Assembly: GCA_037439685.1 (NCBI GenBank)
Contig: JBBIVO010000022.1
Span: forward strand, 1-23,428
Length of the DNA: 23,428 nucleotides
From: JAGTRB01 sp037439685
GTDB lineage: Archaea; Thermoproteota; Bathyarchaeia; TCS64
Direction: 5' to 3'
Positions within the stretch are counted from its first letter, which is position 1. The number at the start of each line of letters is the position of its first letter. Positions 1 to 7,545 of the stretch are shown in pieces. The position numbers were made by a program, and so were the translations under genes. The notes under the pieces are model-generated. The model saw only the letters and a program-made list of their open reading frames with translations. It was not told the origin of the DNA and searched no databases.

Positions 1-65
1 TTCGTAATCGAATATTTAAAGCCCTTGTCCACTTAACCCCTTACATATTCAGCTTTAACGATGAT

Positions 66-116
66 AAAGAAAAATGATTACATCGTGATCTTAAACATTA
101 AGAGTGAGGAGAAAAA
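66..116 (-). terminator. T-tract region downstream of alba
   Basis: Read on the minus strand, two T-rich runs follow the alba stop within about 100 nt (TTTTT at 112-116 and a second run at 66-75). Archaeal termination often uses oligo-T stretches without a hairpin, so these are plausible terminators for alba. Nothing else in 1-162 looks like a gene; an AT-rich TATA-like patch lies at about 10-18 but its target is outside or unknown. Confidence 0.35.
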
Positions 117-162
117 GGGAGTCTCTCGGGTTTGGGTCCGGGAAGCCGCTGGTCCTCAGCCT

Positions 163-438
163 TCAGCCTTTGGCCAAGACGATCTCTATGTTGCTGATGT
201 TCTTTGATGCGCCCCCCTCCGTCTCCAATGCCTCCGTCCCTATGCTTATGTTCTTTACCTTAAGCTCCTTCATGAACTGGTTCCTCACCACCTCGGCGAC
301 ATCGACGGCCTTGCTTATGGCTCGACCCCTGGCGAGGAGGGAGACCTCCGTGTTCCCGCCCCTTAGGGCGGTTAAGACGGCGAGGCAGTAGCTCATCACC
401 GGCTTCTGCCCCACATATATCACGTTCTTGCCTTCCAT
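163..438 (-). CDS. albA: Alba, archaeal DNA/RNA-binding chromatin protein
   Basis: This 91-residue protein is a full-length Alba (Sac10b family) protein, a dimeric nucleic-acid-binding protein that coats archaeal DNA and also binds RNA. The N-terminal strand with VIYVGQKPVMSY contains the family's conserved lysine (K12) at the site that is acetylated in Sulfolobus Alba. The middle part LLARGRAISKAVDVAEVV is the typical Alba helix region with RG and K residues facing nucleic acid. Length fits the family (about 90 residues). The ATG at 438-436 follows a GGTG-containing stretch; a TATA-like element lies upstream at about 505-512. Because a 15-codon reading frame starts earlier on the same predicted transcript, alba translation may be coupled to it. 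Identity is confident; the regulation is inferred. Confidence 0.95.
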   Translation of the reverse strand: MEGKNVIYVGQKPVMSYCLAVLTALRGGNTEVSLLARGRAISKAVDVAEVVRNQFMKELKVKNISIGTEALETEGGASKNISNIEIVLAKG

Positions 439-439
439 C

Positions 440-487
440 TCAACACACCTTGTCCTCTGGTTCTTCGTCTCCTTCCTTTACTTTCAT
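440..487 (-). CDS. Possible 15-codon leader ORF before alba
   Basis: An ATG at 487 lies about 22 nt downstream of the TATA-like element, where a leaderless archaeal transcript would start. It opens a 15-codon frame, MKVKEGDEEPEDKVC, that ends in TGA one base before the alba ATG (TGAgATG). The position suits a leader peptide or upstream ORF that couples ribosomes onto alba. The peptide is very acidic and resembles nothing I recognise. It may simply be an untranslated leader. Confidence 0.3.
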   Translation of the reverse strand: MKVKEGDEEPEDKVC

Positions 488-504
488 ATTCCTACCCATC
501 ACCA

Positions 505-512
505 ATTTAAAT
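505..512 (-). promoter_or_regulatory. TATA-like element of alba promoter
   Basis: The minus strand reads GATTTAAATTGG here, a typical archaeal TATA element. It is about 22 nt from the leader ATG at 487 and about 70 nt from the alba ATG at 438, so transcription should begin near 485. Confidence 0.5.
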
Positions 513-665
513 CTTCGCATGGAAACCCGCCTAAAGATCGGCCTCCGCATCCTAAGGGATATCAGCCCTAGAGGGTTGACCTGAGGAGAGGCAGCCTCCC
601 AACTTCGCGAGGGGAATCCCACATATGGGCGGTGGGCCTCCGCCCCTCATCTCGGACCTCGAGGA

Positions 666-2045
666 TTAGACCCTTCTGCCTCTCACCGTTGAGGCGAAGG
701 TTCCGATGAGGCAGAGGGTGGAGAAGAGGATGAGGGAGGACCTCATGCCCTGGATGAGGAGTGGGTAGTTTGAGGGCTCTATCCCGGCTCCGCCCATGGA
801 GGCGGTGAGGGTGGCCGTGGCTATGCTCACGCTGAGCATCTGCCCTAGAAGCCTCATCGTCCCCAGGGTGGCCGAGGCGACGCCATAAAAGCCCCTTTCA
901 ACGCTGCTCATCACCGCGTTCATGTTGGGGGAGGAGAAGAGGGCGAATCCCAACCCCAGGATTAATAGGTCGAGGATTATGAACTCGATGGCCGTCGCCT
1001 CGTCGAGGGTGGTCAGGAGGAGGAGGCCTATGGTGGTGAGGCCCATCCCCATCGAGGCTACTATCCTCGCCTCAACCCTGTCCGAGAGGGCTCCAGCTAG
1101 GGGGGAGAATAGGGCCTGCATCACGGGCTGGGATAGGAGGATCAAGCCGGAGGCCTGAGGGTCGAGGCCTCTCGGATACTGGAGGTATAGGCTCATTAGG
1201 AAGGCCACTGCAGAGGTGGCTCCGTAGTTGAGGAGGGCTGCGAGGTTTGAGAGGGCGAAGACCCTGCTTTTAATGAAGAGCCTCACATCTAAAACCGGAT
1301 CTTTCACCCTCAGCTCCCAGTATGTGAAGAGCCCTGTCAATAGGCCTCCTCCGATCATCAATGGGAGGCTCTGGGATGAGGAGGTGGATGAGAGCCCATA
1401 TATGAGGAGGATGAGGGCTAGGCCGTATAGGAGGGAGCCAAAAACGTCGAAGCTCTCCCCTCCAACCCCTCTCCACTCTCCCCTCATCCTGGCCAGGGTG
1501 AAGGCTATGATGAATAGGCCTAAGGCGACATTCGCGATGAAGGTGCTCCTCCAGCCCCAGCTCTGGGTTAGAGCCCCTCCCAGGAAGGGGCCTAGGGAGA
1601 GGCCGAGGTAGACTGAGGCCACATTCAGCCCGAGGAGCCTCCCCCTCCCCTCCACCGGCGATGTGGAGACGAGTATCGCTGGGCCGGTTCCGAAGAGCAT
1701 CGCGCTTCCAACCCCCTGTAGCACCCTCAGGGGGAGGAGGAAGGCCACAGATCTCGAGAGGGCTAATAGCAGGGAAGAGGCTGTGAAGACCACGGTGCCA
1801 TATAGGAAGACCCGCCTCCTCCCGAACATGTCGGCCAGCCTCCCGAATGGGACGAGAAATATCGCAGAGGCTAGGAGGTAGGCAAGGGCCAGCCAGCCTA
1901 GGAGGGTGGCATCGAGCATCAACTCCCTCCCCATCGAGGGGAGGGCCAAGTTGAAGGAGGAGGCGGCGAATGGGGTTAGAAAAGAGGATAGGGCGACGAC
2001 GAGAAGAACCGCCCTATCGCCATCACCTCCACCGCTATGTCTCAT
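666..2045 (-). CDS. MFS drug-efflux-type transporter (DHA2, 14 TM)
   Basis: This is a major facilitator superfamily transporter of the EmrB/QacA (DHA2) type, expected to export small molecules across the cytoplasmic membrane in exchange for protons. Hydrophobic helices run through the whole protein in a pattern fitting 14 segments. The loop between helices 2 and 3 carries motif A (GRLADMFGRRRVF) and helix 5 carries a motif C-like stretch (LGLSLGPFLGGALTQSWGWR). The frame opens at a TTG at 2054, but an ATG at 2045 (giving 459 residues) sits after GAGGG and is preferred. A TATA-like TTTATTTG lies around 2080-2088 on the minus strand. The gene stands alone between alba and the structured RNA. 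The substrate cannot be told from sequence. Confidence 0.9.
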   Translation of the reverse strand: MRHSGGGDGDRAVLLVVALSSFLTPFAASSFNLALPSMGRELMLDATLLGWLALAYLLASAIFLVPFGRLADMFGRRRVFLYGTVVFTASSLLLALSRSVAFLLPLRVLQGVGSAMLFGTGPAILVSTSPVEGRGRLLGLNVASVYLGLSLGPFLGGALTQSWGWRSTFIANVALGLFIIAFTLARMRGEWRGVGGESFDVFGSLLYGLALILLIYGLSSTSSSQSLPLMIGGGLLTGLFTYWELRVKDPVLDVRLFIKSRVFALSNLAALLNYGATSAVAFLMSLYLQYPRGLDPQASGLILLSQPVMQALFSPLAGALSDRVEARIVASMGMGLTTIGLLLLTTLDEATAIEFIILDLLILGLGFALFSSPNMNAVMSSVERGFYGVASATLGTMRLLGQMLSVSIATATLTASMGGAGIEPSNYPLLIQGMRSSLILFSTLCLIGTFASTVRGRRV

Positions 2046-2178
2046 AACCCTCAATATTAGAAGGGTTTATGCTCCGCAAATAAACTAGCACCATTAAAAC
2101 TAGGGGAGACAACCGTTTGAACAGTGAATCTCTAGAGCCCATATGACGAATCGAATCCCCTAACGATCTGAGGATATC

Positions 2179-2588
2179 GCGGCGGCAGCCCCTCGGGCTC
2201 GCGGGCCGATTAGGCCGCAGGGCCGCGTGGCCCTCCTCCAGCCTGTGATCCCTGAGCGCTGGGCGTCCGGGCTTAGGTTGCTCCTTCGGGTGGAGCCCCA
2301 CCTTTAACATGGCTGATATCCCACGGTTCAGGCCTCCGTTCTTATCCCGCACTCCCCGTCTCCCCCGCGCTCCATCTCCCGGTCCTGGCCAGGTTCGCCC
2401 GGCGAATGCTCCAGCACCCCCCTACGAGGGTGTCGGAGGCCAACCGCCAGCCCCAGGGGGCAAACCCTCATCGGAGGGCTTAGCGCCTTTCAGCCCATCC
2501 AACCCGCTCACCTCTGGTTGCTGACCCCTCCATTTAGCCCATTTGAGGTTCAGGGTAGGGCTAGCTCCCCGGTCCTACCTGCCGCCGC
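2179..2588 (-). ncRNA. ffs: Probable SRP (7S) RNA, unusually long
   Basis: No convincing protein frame exists here, but the minus strand folds as a GC-rich rod. The SRP S-domain signature is visible: helix 8 sequence AACCTGGCCAGGACCGGGAG followed by GGAGC (about 2396-2370), and a helix 6 hairpin at 2409-2438 with CACCC/GGGTG pairing and a GTAG (GNAR) tetraloop. Next to helix 6, GGCCTCCG pairs with CGGAGGCC and CGGTT with AACCG, followed by further helix 5 pairs (GGCTG/CAGCC, GGGT/ACCC, CTCC/GGAG, GGCG/CGCC). The ends close by a perfect 10-bp helix (2579-2588 with 2179-2188). A TATA-like element sits about 27 nt before the 5' end. At about 410 nt it is longer than the usual archaeal SRP RNA of about 300 nt, with extra sequence near the 3' end. 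RNase P RNA was considered, but its GAGGAAAGTC core is absent. Confidence 0.72.
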
Positions 2589-2610
2589 ATTAGGAGTTGT
2601 GGTTCGAGGA

Positions 2611-2618
2611 GATAAATC
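2611..2618 (-). promoter_or_regulatory. TATA-like element for the SRP-like RNA
   Basis: The minus strand reads CAGATTTATCTCC, with TTTATC centred about 27 nt before 2588, which is exactly where the closing helix of the structured RNA begins. The spacing supports a transcription start at or near 2588. Confidence 0.45.
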
Positions 2619-2653
2619 TGTTTTGTATCTCCCTCTCCCCAGGGGTCTCTCGG

Positions 2654-3496
2654 CTATAGGCGGATGAATCCAAACCTGATAAGGCTGAGGATAAGGTTCG
2701 AAGCTATTAGGGCGATGAAGCTGTACATGGTGACACTTTCAAGTATCTTGCCTCCCCTTCGCCAGGTGGATATGAGGGCCTTGAACATCCTCCCACCGTC
2801 CAGGGGGTGGATGGGGAGCATGTTCACGAGGGCTATGTTTATGGATAGGAAGTAGACCCACTGGAGGAAGACGTAGACCGTCTCGGGGAGCCACTCCCCG
2901 AGGAGGATGAAGAGTACTATCAGGATGATGCCTGTCGCCAGGTTGGCCGATGAGCCCGCTGCGTAGATCCTCATCTTGGAGGGTGTAGATGCCACCTCTA
3001 GCCTCTCCTCGTCTGGTTCAACCGCGCCTCCGAAGGTGACCACCGCCAGAAGGATGGCCGACGACCTTATGGGTATCTCCTCAACCACGCACTGGATGCC
3101 GTGGGCCAGCTCGTGGAAAAGGATGACGACCCCGGCGGCGGCCAGGAACCAGGGGAGGCTCTCCATCCTTATGGTGACGCCCGGGATGAGGGGCATAACG
3201 GGTGAAGCCCTCTCGGGGAGATAGAAGAACCTGTAGAGGTTGATGAAGAGGAGGTATGACATGAAGATCACCTCGCCCACCGAGGCCGCTACCCCTATGT
3301 TCCCAAGAACCCTCCAAATCCCTGGGCTGAGGCGCCCCAGGTACTCTATGAAGGAGTTCAGCCTCGTGGACTTGTACATGGCGTAGAGGGGGTGGACCTC
3401 GAAGCCCAGCCTATCCAGCCTCAGGAGAGATGCCGAGATATAGAAGATTATCCATCCCAGAGCCATGAAGAGGATGGTGAGGAGGGCTTCGTACAC
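2654..3496 (-). CDS. Site-2 protease (M50) family intramembrane metalloprotease
   Basis: This 280-residue polytopic membrane protein belongs to the S2P/M50 zinc metalloproteases, which cut transmembrane segments of substrate proteins inside the membrane. The zinc-binding HELAH motif is at residues 128-132 within a hydrophobic segment. The second family motif, NMLPIHPLDGGRM, lies around 225-237 and supplies the third zinc ligand (D233). About six hydrophobic segments are visible, including residues 5-25, 67-88, 117-137 and 186-205. No PDZ domain is seen between the two motifs. The start is GTG at 3496, preceded by GAGGGAGA. It is divergent from the nucleotidyltransferase gene and shares a 91-bp intergenic region with it. 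Family assignment is secure, substrate unknown. Confidence 0.9.
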   Translation of the reverse strand: MYEALLTILFMALGWIIFYISASLLRLDRLGFEVHPLYAMYKSTRLNSFIEYLGRLSPGIWRVLGNIGVAASVGEVIFMSYLLFINLYRFFYLPERASPVMPLIPGVTIRMESLPWFLAAAGVVILFHELAHGIQCVVEEIPIRSSAILLAVVTFGGAVEPDEERLEVASTPSKMRIYAAGSSANLATGIILIVLFILLGEWLPETVYVFLQWVYFLSINIALVNMLPIHPLDGGRMFKALISTWRRGGKILESVTMYSFIALIASNLILSLIRFGFIRL

Positions 3497-3587
3497 CGTC
3501 TCCCTCTACCTCCATGAACCCCATATTAGCTGTTAAAAATCATAGCTAAAATTATACTCTTAAGGATATGGTTTCAGGTGGGGCCTG

Positions 3588-4283
3588 ATGGGGGAGGGCC
3601 TAGAGGTCGTATATGATGAGAGGAGGTGGAGCCTCTTCAAGCTCCTGAGAGAGGAGGCCAGGAGCATGATGGGGCCTCTCTCCTCTATGGGCGTCGAGGC
3701 GCTGGCCTATGGGAGCATCGCCAGGGGAGACGTCTCAGCCAGCAGCGATATAGACATATTCATCCCCAGGATCCCCGCCCCCTCGATCCTCGAGCTCGCC
3801 CTCGAGAGGTTTGGGTTCAGGGTGCTGAAGCGGGAGATCATCCAGGCAACCCCATCCTACGCCGCTAAGGGATATATAGCCATCGAGGAGAGGAGGAGCT
3901 ACTCCTTCCCCCTGGTGGAGTTGAGGCCCATCGAGCTGGAGTTCTACGGCTTCGCGGGCTCCGTCAACATATCCCAGCTCGATGATGGGATCAGGGTTCC
4001 CGGGGTTGACAAGCGCCTCATGCTGATAACGCCGACGGAGAAGGGCCACTTGGAGTCATCCATCGCCAGAAGGGAGGGTATGGTGGCCAAGATCCTTGGG
4101 ATAAGCGTCGAGGCGGTGCTGGAGAGGGTGAGAACCCTGAAGAGGAGGGGGAGGGTTGGGAGGACCGGGGTCTTCCTGAAGAGGATCCTCCACCCCGAGG
4201 AGAGCTTTGGAGAGGTATTCGAGCAGCTCTCAAGGGAGAGGCCAGCCCTTAGGAGGAGGCTAAAGGCTCTTGGGGATAGGTGA
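3588..4283 (+). CDS. Archaeal nucleotidyltransferase (MNT/Pol-beta fold)
   Basis: The protein (231 residues) contains a Pol-beta-type nucleotidyltransferase core with YGSIARGDVSASSDIDIFI: G42-S43 bind the nucleotide triphosphate, and D54 and D56 are the metal-binding aspartates. The N-terminal VVYDERRW stretch and the long C-terminal half with an RKxP-like basic helix region fit a stand-alone archaeal family (COG1665-like, from memory) rather than the short MNT antitoxins. The ATG at 3588 follows AGGTGGGG, and an AT-rich promoter-like stretch lies at 3546-3560. It has no HEPN partner. It is convergent with the nitroreductase gene. The substrate that receives the nucleotide is unknown. Confidence 0.85.
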   Translation: MGEGLEVVYDERRWSLFKLLREEARSMMGPLSSMGVEALAYGSIARGDVSASSDIDIFIPRIPAPSILELALERFGFRVLKREIIQATPSYAAKGYIAIEERRSYSFPLVELRPIELEFYGFAGSVNISQLDDGIRVPGVDKRLMLITPTEKGHLESSIARREGMVAKILGISVEAVLERVRTLKRRGRVGRTGVFLKRILHPEESFGEVFEQLSRERPALRRRLKALGDR

Positions 4284-4334
4284 GCCTCTGAGCCACTCCA
4301 TCTGAGTCGAGGCTAACGGCGTATCCCCGAGGCT

Positions 4335-4844
4335 TCACCAACCGTCGTAGCTGACTATCTCCCTGAGCTCCTTCCTTCCCCTGGGGGCTGGCTCCTCGGC
4401 TGGATATCCAATCGGGGTCATGGCTACAACCCTTATCTCCGGGGGCACTCCTAGGACCCTCTTAACCGTCTCCTCGTCGAACTGCCCCCCTATCCAGCAG
4501 GTTCCAAGCCCCTTCTCCGCGGCGGCGAGCATCATATGCTCCATCGCTATCCCCATATCCAGCATGTAGTACTGCTGCCCGAATCTCGAACCTGAAAGGG
4601 TTGGGTCTGCACACCCCACGATTATCGCTGGGGCCTCTGCCACCCAATCCCTCTGGGAGATCGCCCTCCTCTTCGAGGGATCCCTCACCACGATGAACCT
4701 CCAGCACTGCCTGTTCCCCCAGCTTGGGGCCAGCCTCGCCGCCTCCAATACATACTCTAGATGCTCCTGTGGTATCGGATCTGGCCTGTATCTCCTAATG
4801 CTCCTCCTCTTCCTAACCAGCTCAAGGAAGTCCAAGGGCCTCAC
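4335..4844 (-). CDS. Nitroreductase-family flavoprotein
   Basis: This 169-residue protein is a nitroreductase-fold FMN oxidoreductase. The N-terminal RKRRSIRRYRPDPIP is the classical phosphate-contacting entry to the fold, followed by APSWGNRQCWRFIVV, and the C-terminal half has AAEKGLGTCWIGGQF and MTPIGYPAEEP, both typical of the family. Members reduce nitro compounds, quinones or other substrates with NAD(P)H; the physiological substrate cannot be assigned here. The start is GTG at 4844, overlapping the stop of the upstream CBS gene (GTGA), so the two genes are translationally coupled. It is a short member, lacking the insertions found in bacterial NfsA/NfsB. Confidence 0.9.
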   Translation of the reverse strand: MRPLDFLELVRKRRSIRRYRPDPIPQEHLEYVLEAARLAPSWGNRQCWRFIVVRDPSKRRAISQRDWVAEAPAIIVGCADPTLSGSRFGQQYYMLDMGIAMEHMMLAAAEKGLGTCWIGGQFDEETVKRVLGVPPEIRVVAMTPIGYPAEEPAPRGRKELREIVSYDGW

Positions 4845-5260
4845 CTCACCCTCATGAGCTCTTCCAGGATCTCCAGCTGGGTCGGGCTGGCCCTCACTAT
4901 GTCGGTTGTCGTGAGGATGCCCAGGAGCCTCCCCCCATCGACCACGGGGAGCTTCTTTATCCTAGCCCTCGCCATCATCCTCGCCGCCTCCTCCACCGGG
5001 GCGTCCGGCTCTATGGTTATGACGGGCTTGGTCATCACATCCTTAACCCTGACCGATGCGGGGTCCATGCATGGCTCAACCACCTTAACCAGGATGTCCC
5101 TCTCCGTGACTATCCCTATGGGCCTGCCATCGTTCGTGACGACGACGGAGCCTATGTGGAACTTGTTCATCTTCGAGACGGCCTCGAGGACGGTGTCCTC
5201 TGGGCGTATGGTCTTAACCCCCCTGGTCATCACATCCCTAACGAGCAGAATTCCACTCAT
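4841..5260 (-). CDS. Tandem CBS-domain regulatory protein
   Basis: Two CBS domains make up nearly the whole protein: one from VRDVMTRGVKTIRPEDTVLEA to PIGIVTERDILVKVV, the second from VKDVMTKPVITIEPDAPVEEA to LLGILTTTDIVRA. A CBS pair forms a Bateman module that binds adenosine nucleotides or similar ligands and acts as a regulatory sensor. The open frame extends to 5308, but the ATG at 5260 is preferred because a GAGGT ribosome site lies about 8 nt upstream and the protein then begins directly with the first domain (139 residues). It overlaps the nitroreductase start, so it may sense energy state or cofactor for that enzyme; this link is inferred from coupling only. Confidence 0.9.
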   Translation of the reverse strand: MSGILLVRDVMTRGVKTIRPEDTVLEAVSKMNKFHIGSVVVTNDGRPIGIVTERDILVKVVEPCMDPASVRVKDVMTKPVITIEPDAPVEEAARMMARARIKKLPVVDGGRLLGILTTTDIVRASPTQLEILEELMRVR

Positions 5261-5388
5261 GGCATATACCTCACGGCCTATCCAGATAAGGGTTCGATGG
5301 ATGGGCATTTTAACATTTCTAGATCGTCCCCCTATGCATCTGCCTCCTCAGCAAAATCGATAAAGGCCTGTCTGCCCTTTAATCATCC

Positions 5389-6969
5389 ATGGCCACCCCT
5401 GAAGGATCCACCGGTTCAGTGGGCGAGGTGCCGGACGGGGTCTTGGTGATAGACTTCGGAGGCCAGTACTGCCACCTGATAGCCCGCAGGGTAAGGGAGA
5501 TGGGGGTCTACTCTGAGATAATACCCTCGGACTCGAAGCCCGGAGACCTTCGGGACGTCGGGAGGGTGATGAGGGTTAAGGGTTTGATCCTCTCCGGGGG
5601 ACCCTCAAGCGTCCTGGATCCCTCCTCGCCAAGGCTTGACGAGGGGTTTCTGAGGCTGGACCTCCCGGTCCTGGGGATCTGCTATGGCCATCAACTCCTC
5701 ACCCAGATGTTTGGAGGGGTGGTTCGCAGGGCTGATGCGAGGGAGTATGGCCCGGCCGAGGCCTCAATCGAGAAGCCTGTTGGGGTCTTGAAGGGGCTTG
5801 GCCCCTCGGAGAGGGTCTGGATGAGCCACGGAGACACGGTCTACGAGCCTCCTGAAGGGTTCGAGGTCCTAGCCCATACAGATGCCTGCCCAGTGGCGGC
5901 CTTCAGGCACGCCTCGAGGCCCATCTACGGCCTCCAGTGGCACCCGGAGGTGGAGCACACGGAGAGGGGGAGGGAGATGCTCAAGAACTACATCTTCGAG
6001 GTCTGCGGATGCTCGCCCAACTGGAGGCCCATAAACCTGTTGGAGGAGGCCTTGAGGGAGATAAGGGAGATGGTGGGATCCTCAAGGGCGGTCATCGCCC
6101 TCAGCGGAGGGGTGGACTCAGCCGTCGCCGCCATCCTGGCAGCCAGAGCCCTTGGGGATAGGCTGGTCGCAGTCCACGTCGACAACGGCCTCATGAGGGA
6201 GGGGGAGTCGAGGGAGGTGTTTGAAACCTTCAGAGGCCTAGGTGTCAACCTAGTGGTGGCTCAGGCTGAGGGGAGGTTCCTAGAGAGGCTGAGGGGGGTT
6301 GTGGATCCGGAGGAGAAGAGGAGGATCATTGGGGAGGAGTTCATAAGGGTCTTCGAGGAGGAGGCCAGAAGGGCTGGGGCTGAGTACCTGATCCAGGGGA
6401 CCATCTACCCCGACAGGATAGAGTCCGGCCTCAGGCGCCACTCAGACAAGATCAAGACCCACCACAACGTTGGAGGCCTCCCCCTAAAGATGGAGTTCAA
6501 GGGCGTCTCGGAGCCCCTGAGGAACCTATACAAGGATGAGGTGAGGATCCTCGGCTCGAGGCTCGGCCTCCCAGACCACATCCTCTGGAGGCAGCCCTTC
6601 CCCGGCCCAGGCCTCGCGGTCAGGGTCATAGGGGAGGTGACAGAGGAGAGGCTGGAGATATTGAGGAGGGCCGACTCCATCCTAAGGGAGGAGGTTGAGG
6701 CCTCCGGCATCGGTAAAAGGCTCTGGCAGTACTTCACGGTCCTAACGGACACGATGAGCACGGGGGTGAGGGGGGATGAGAGGGCCTATGGATGGGTTCT
6801 AGCCATCCGCCTCGTGGAGAGCATGGACGGGATGACCGCAAGCTTCCATAAGGCCCCATGGGAGCTCCTCGAGAGGGTCTCAACCCGGATAACGAATGAG
6901 ATCCCCGAGGTTACCAGGGTGGTCTACGATATAACTCATAAGCCCCCATCCACCATAGAGTGGGAGTGA
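5389..6969 (+). CDS. guaA: GMP synthase, glutamine-hydrolysing (fused)
   Basis: This enzyme converts XMP, ATP and glutamine to GMP, the last step of guanine nucleotide synthesis. Residues about 17-205 are a class I glutamine amidotransferase with the nucleophile C98 in LGICYGHQ and the H185/E187 pair in GLQWHPEV. Residues about 215-400 are the ATP pyrophosphatase with the PP-loop SGGVDS at 239-244. The C-terminal dimerisation domain ends with VYDITHKPPSTIEWE, as in full-length enzymes. Many euryarchaea carry these halves as two genes, whereas this is the single-chain form. The ATG at 5389 has no clear ribosome site and is about 25 nt behind an AT-rich patch, so the message may be leaderless. 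Archease follows 6 nt downstream. Confidence 0.97.
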   Translation: MATPEGSTGSVGEVPDGVLVIDFGGQYCHLIARRVREMGVYSEIIPSDSKPGDLRDVGRVMRVKGLILSGGPSSVLDPSSPRLDEGFLRLDLPVLGICYGHQLLTQMFGGVVRRADAREYGPAEASIEKPVGVLKGLGPSERVWMSHGDTVYEPPEGFEVLAHTDACPVAAFRHASRPIYGLQWHPEVEHTERGREMLKNYIFEVCGCSPNWRPINLLEEALREIREMVGSSRAVIALSGGVDSAVAAILAARALGDRLVAVHVDNGLMREGESREVFETFRGLGVNLVVAQAEGRFLERLRGVVDPEEKRRIIGEEFIRVFEEEARRAGAEYLIQGTIYPDRIESGLRRHSDKIKTHHNVGGLPLKMEFKGVSEPLRNLYKDEVRILGSRLGLPDHILWRQPFPGPGLAVRVIGEVTEERLEILRRADSILREEVEASGIGKRLWQYFTVLTDTMSTGVRGDERAYGWVLAIRLVESMDGMTASFHKAPWELLERVSTRITNEIPEVTRVVYDITHKPPSTIEWE

Positions 6970-6975
6970 ACCAGG

Positions 6976-7401
6976 ATGAGGAGGTTCAGATATCCAGATG
7001 ATGGACCCCCAGCAGACCTGACCATAGAGGCCTACGGCTCAACCCTGGAGGAGGCCTTCGCCAACACCGCCCTGGCAGCCTTCAACGCCATGACACCCCT
7101 CGAGGCGATAGAGGCCAGGGAGGCGAGGGCCTTCATGGTGAGCGGCGAGGACCTTGAAGGCCTCCTCTTCGACTTCTTGAGCGAACTCCTCTACATCCAC
7201 GATGTGGAGCTCCTCATCTTCTCAGAGGTCCAGGTCAAGATAGACCTGGAGGCCTTAAGCCTCAAGGCCATCTGCAGGGGGGAGAGGTTCGACCCCGAGA
7301 GGCATAGGTCGGGCGCCGTCGTTAAGGCCGTCACCTACCACGAGATGGAGATAGAGAAAGGAGTAGAAGGCTGGAGGATCAGGGTAGTCTTCGACATCTG
7401 A
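6976..7401 (+). CDS. Archease, tRNA ligase RtcB cofactor
   Basis: The 141-residue protein matches archease along its length: an N-terminal ADLTIEAYGSTLEEAFANTALAAFNAM stretch (here split across residues 14-40) with the acidic metal-site region, the central LEGLLFDFLSELLYI helix, and the C-terminal KAVTYHEMEIEKG strand. Archease helps the RNA ligase RtcB load GMP and turn over during tRNA splicing and RNA repair. It starts 6 nt after guaA, with AGG just before the ATG, so the two are probably cotranscribed. GTP produced through GuaA is the cofactor RtcB uses, which is a pleasing but unproven link. No rtcB gene is in this window. Confidence 0.93.
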   Translation: MRRFRYPDDGPPADLTIEAYGSTLEEAFANTALAAFNAMTPLEAIEAREARAFMVSGEDLEGLLFDFLSELLYIHDVELLIFSEVQVKIDLEALSLKAICRGERFDPERHRSGAVVKAVTYHEMEIEKGVEGWRIRVVFDI

Positions 7402-7545
7402 GATCCGAGGTATAGGCATACTCTCACCCATTGAATGGGCGCCCCTCCTTAGGCGGATCCATTCCATGGAGGGCTTTGGCCTCCTCGATAATGGAGCTTA
7501 TTCATTGGACATCGCTGATGAACTCAACCTCTGAGGGGGTAGGGG

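Noticed and set aside
440..622. 60-codon minus-strand ORF upstream of alba
   Set aside because: It crosses the TATA element and has no family resemblance; only its last 15 codons are kept as a possible leader ORF.
2035..2352. 105-codon minus-strand ORF
   Set aside because: It overlaps the structured RNA and the MFS promoter, with composition (RPALRDHRLEEGHAALRP) typical of translated RNA stems.
2179..2588. RNase P RNA as the identity of the structured RNA
   Set aside because: Neither strand shows the GAGGAAAGTC core or the partner AGA-x3-ATG block, whereas SRP helix 6 and helix 8 signatures are present.
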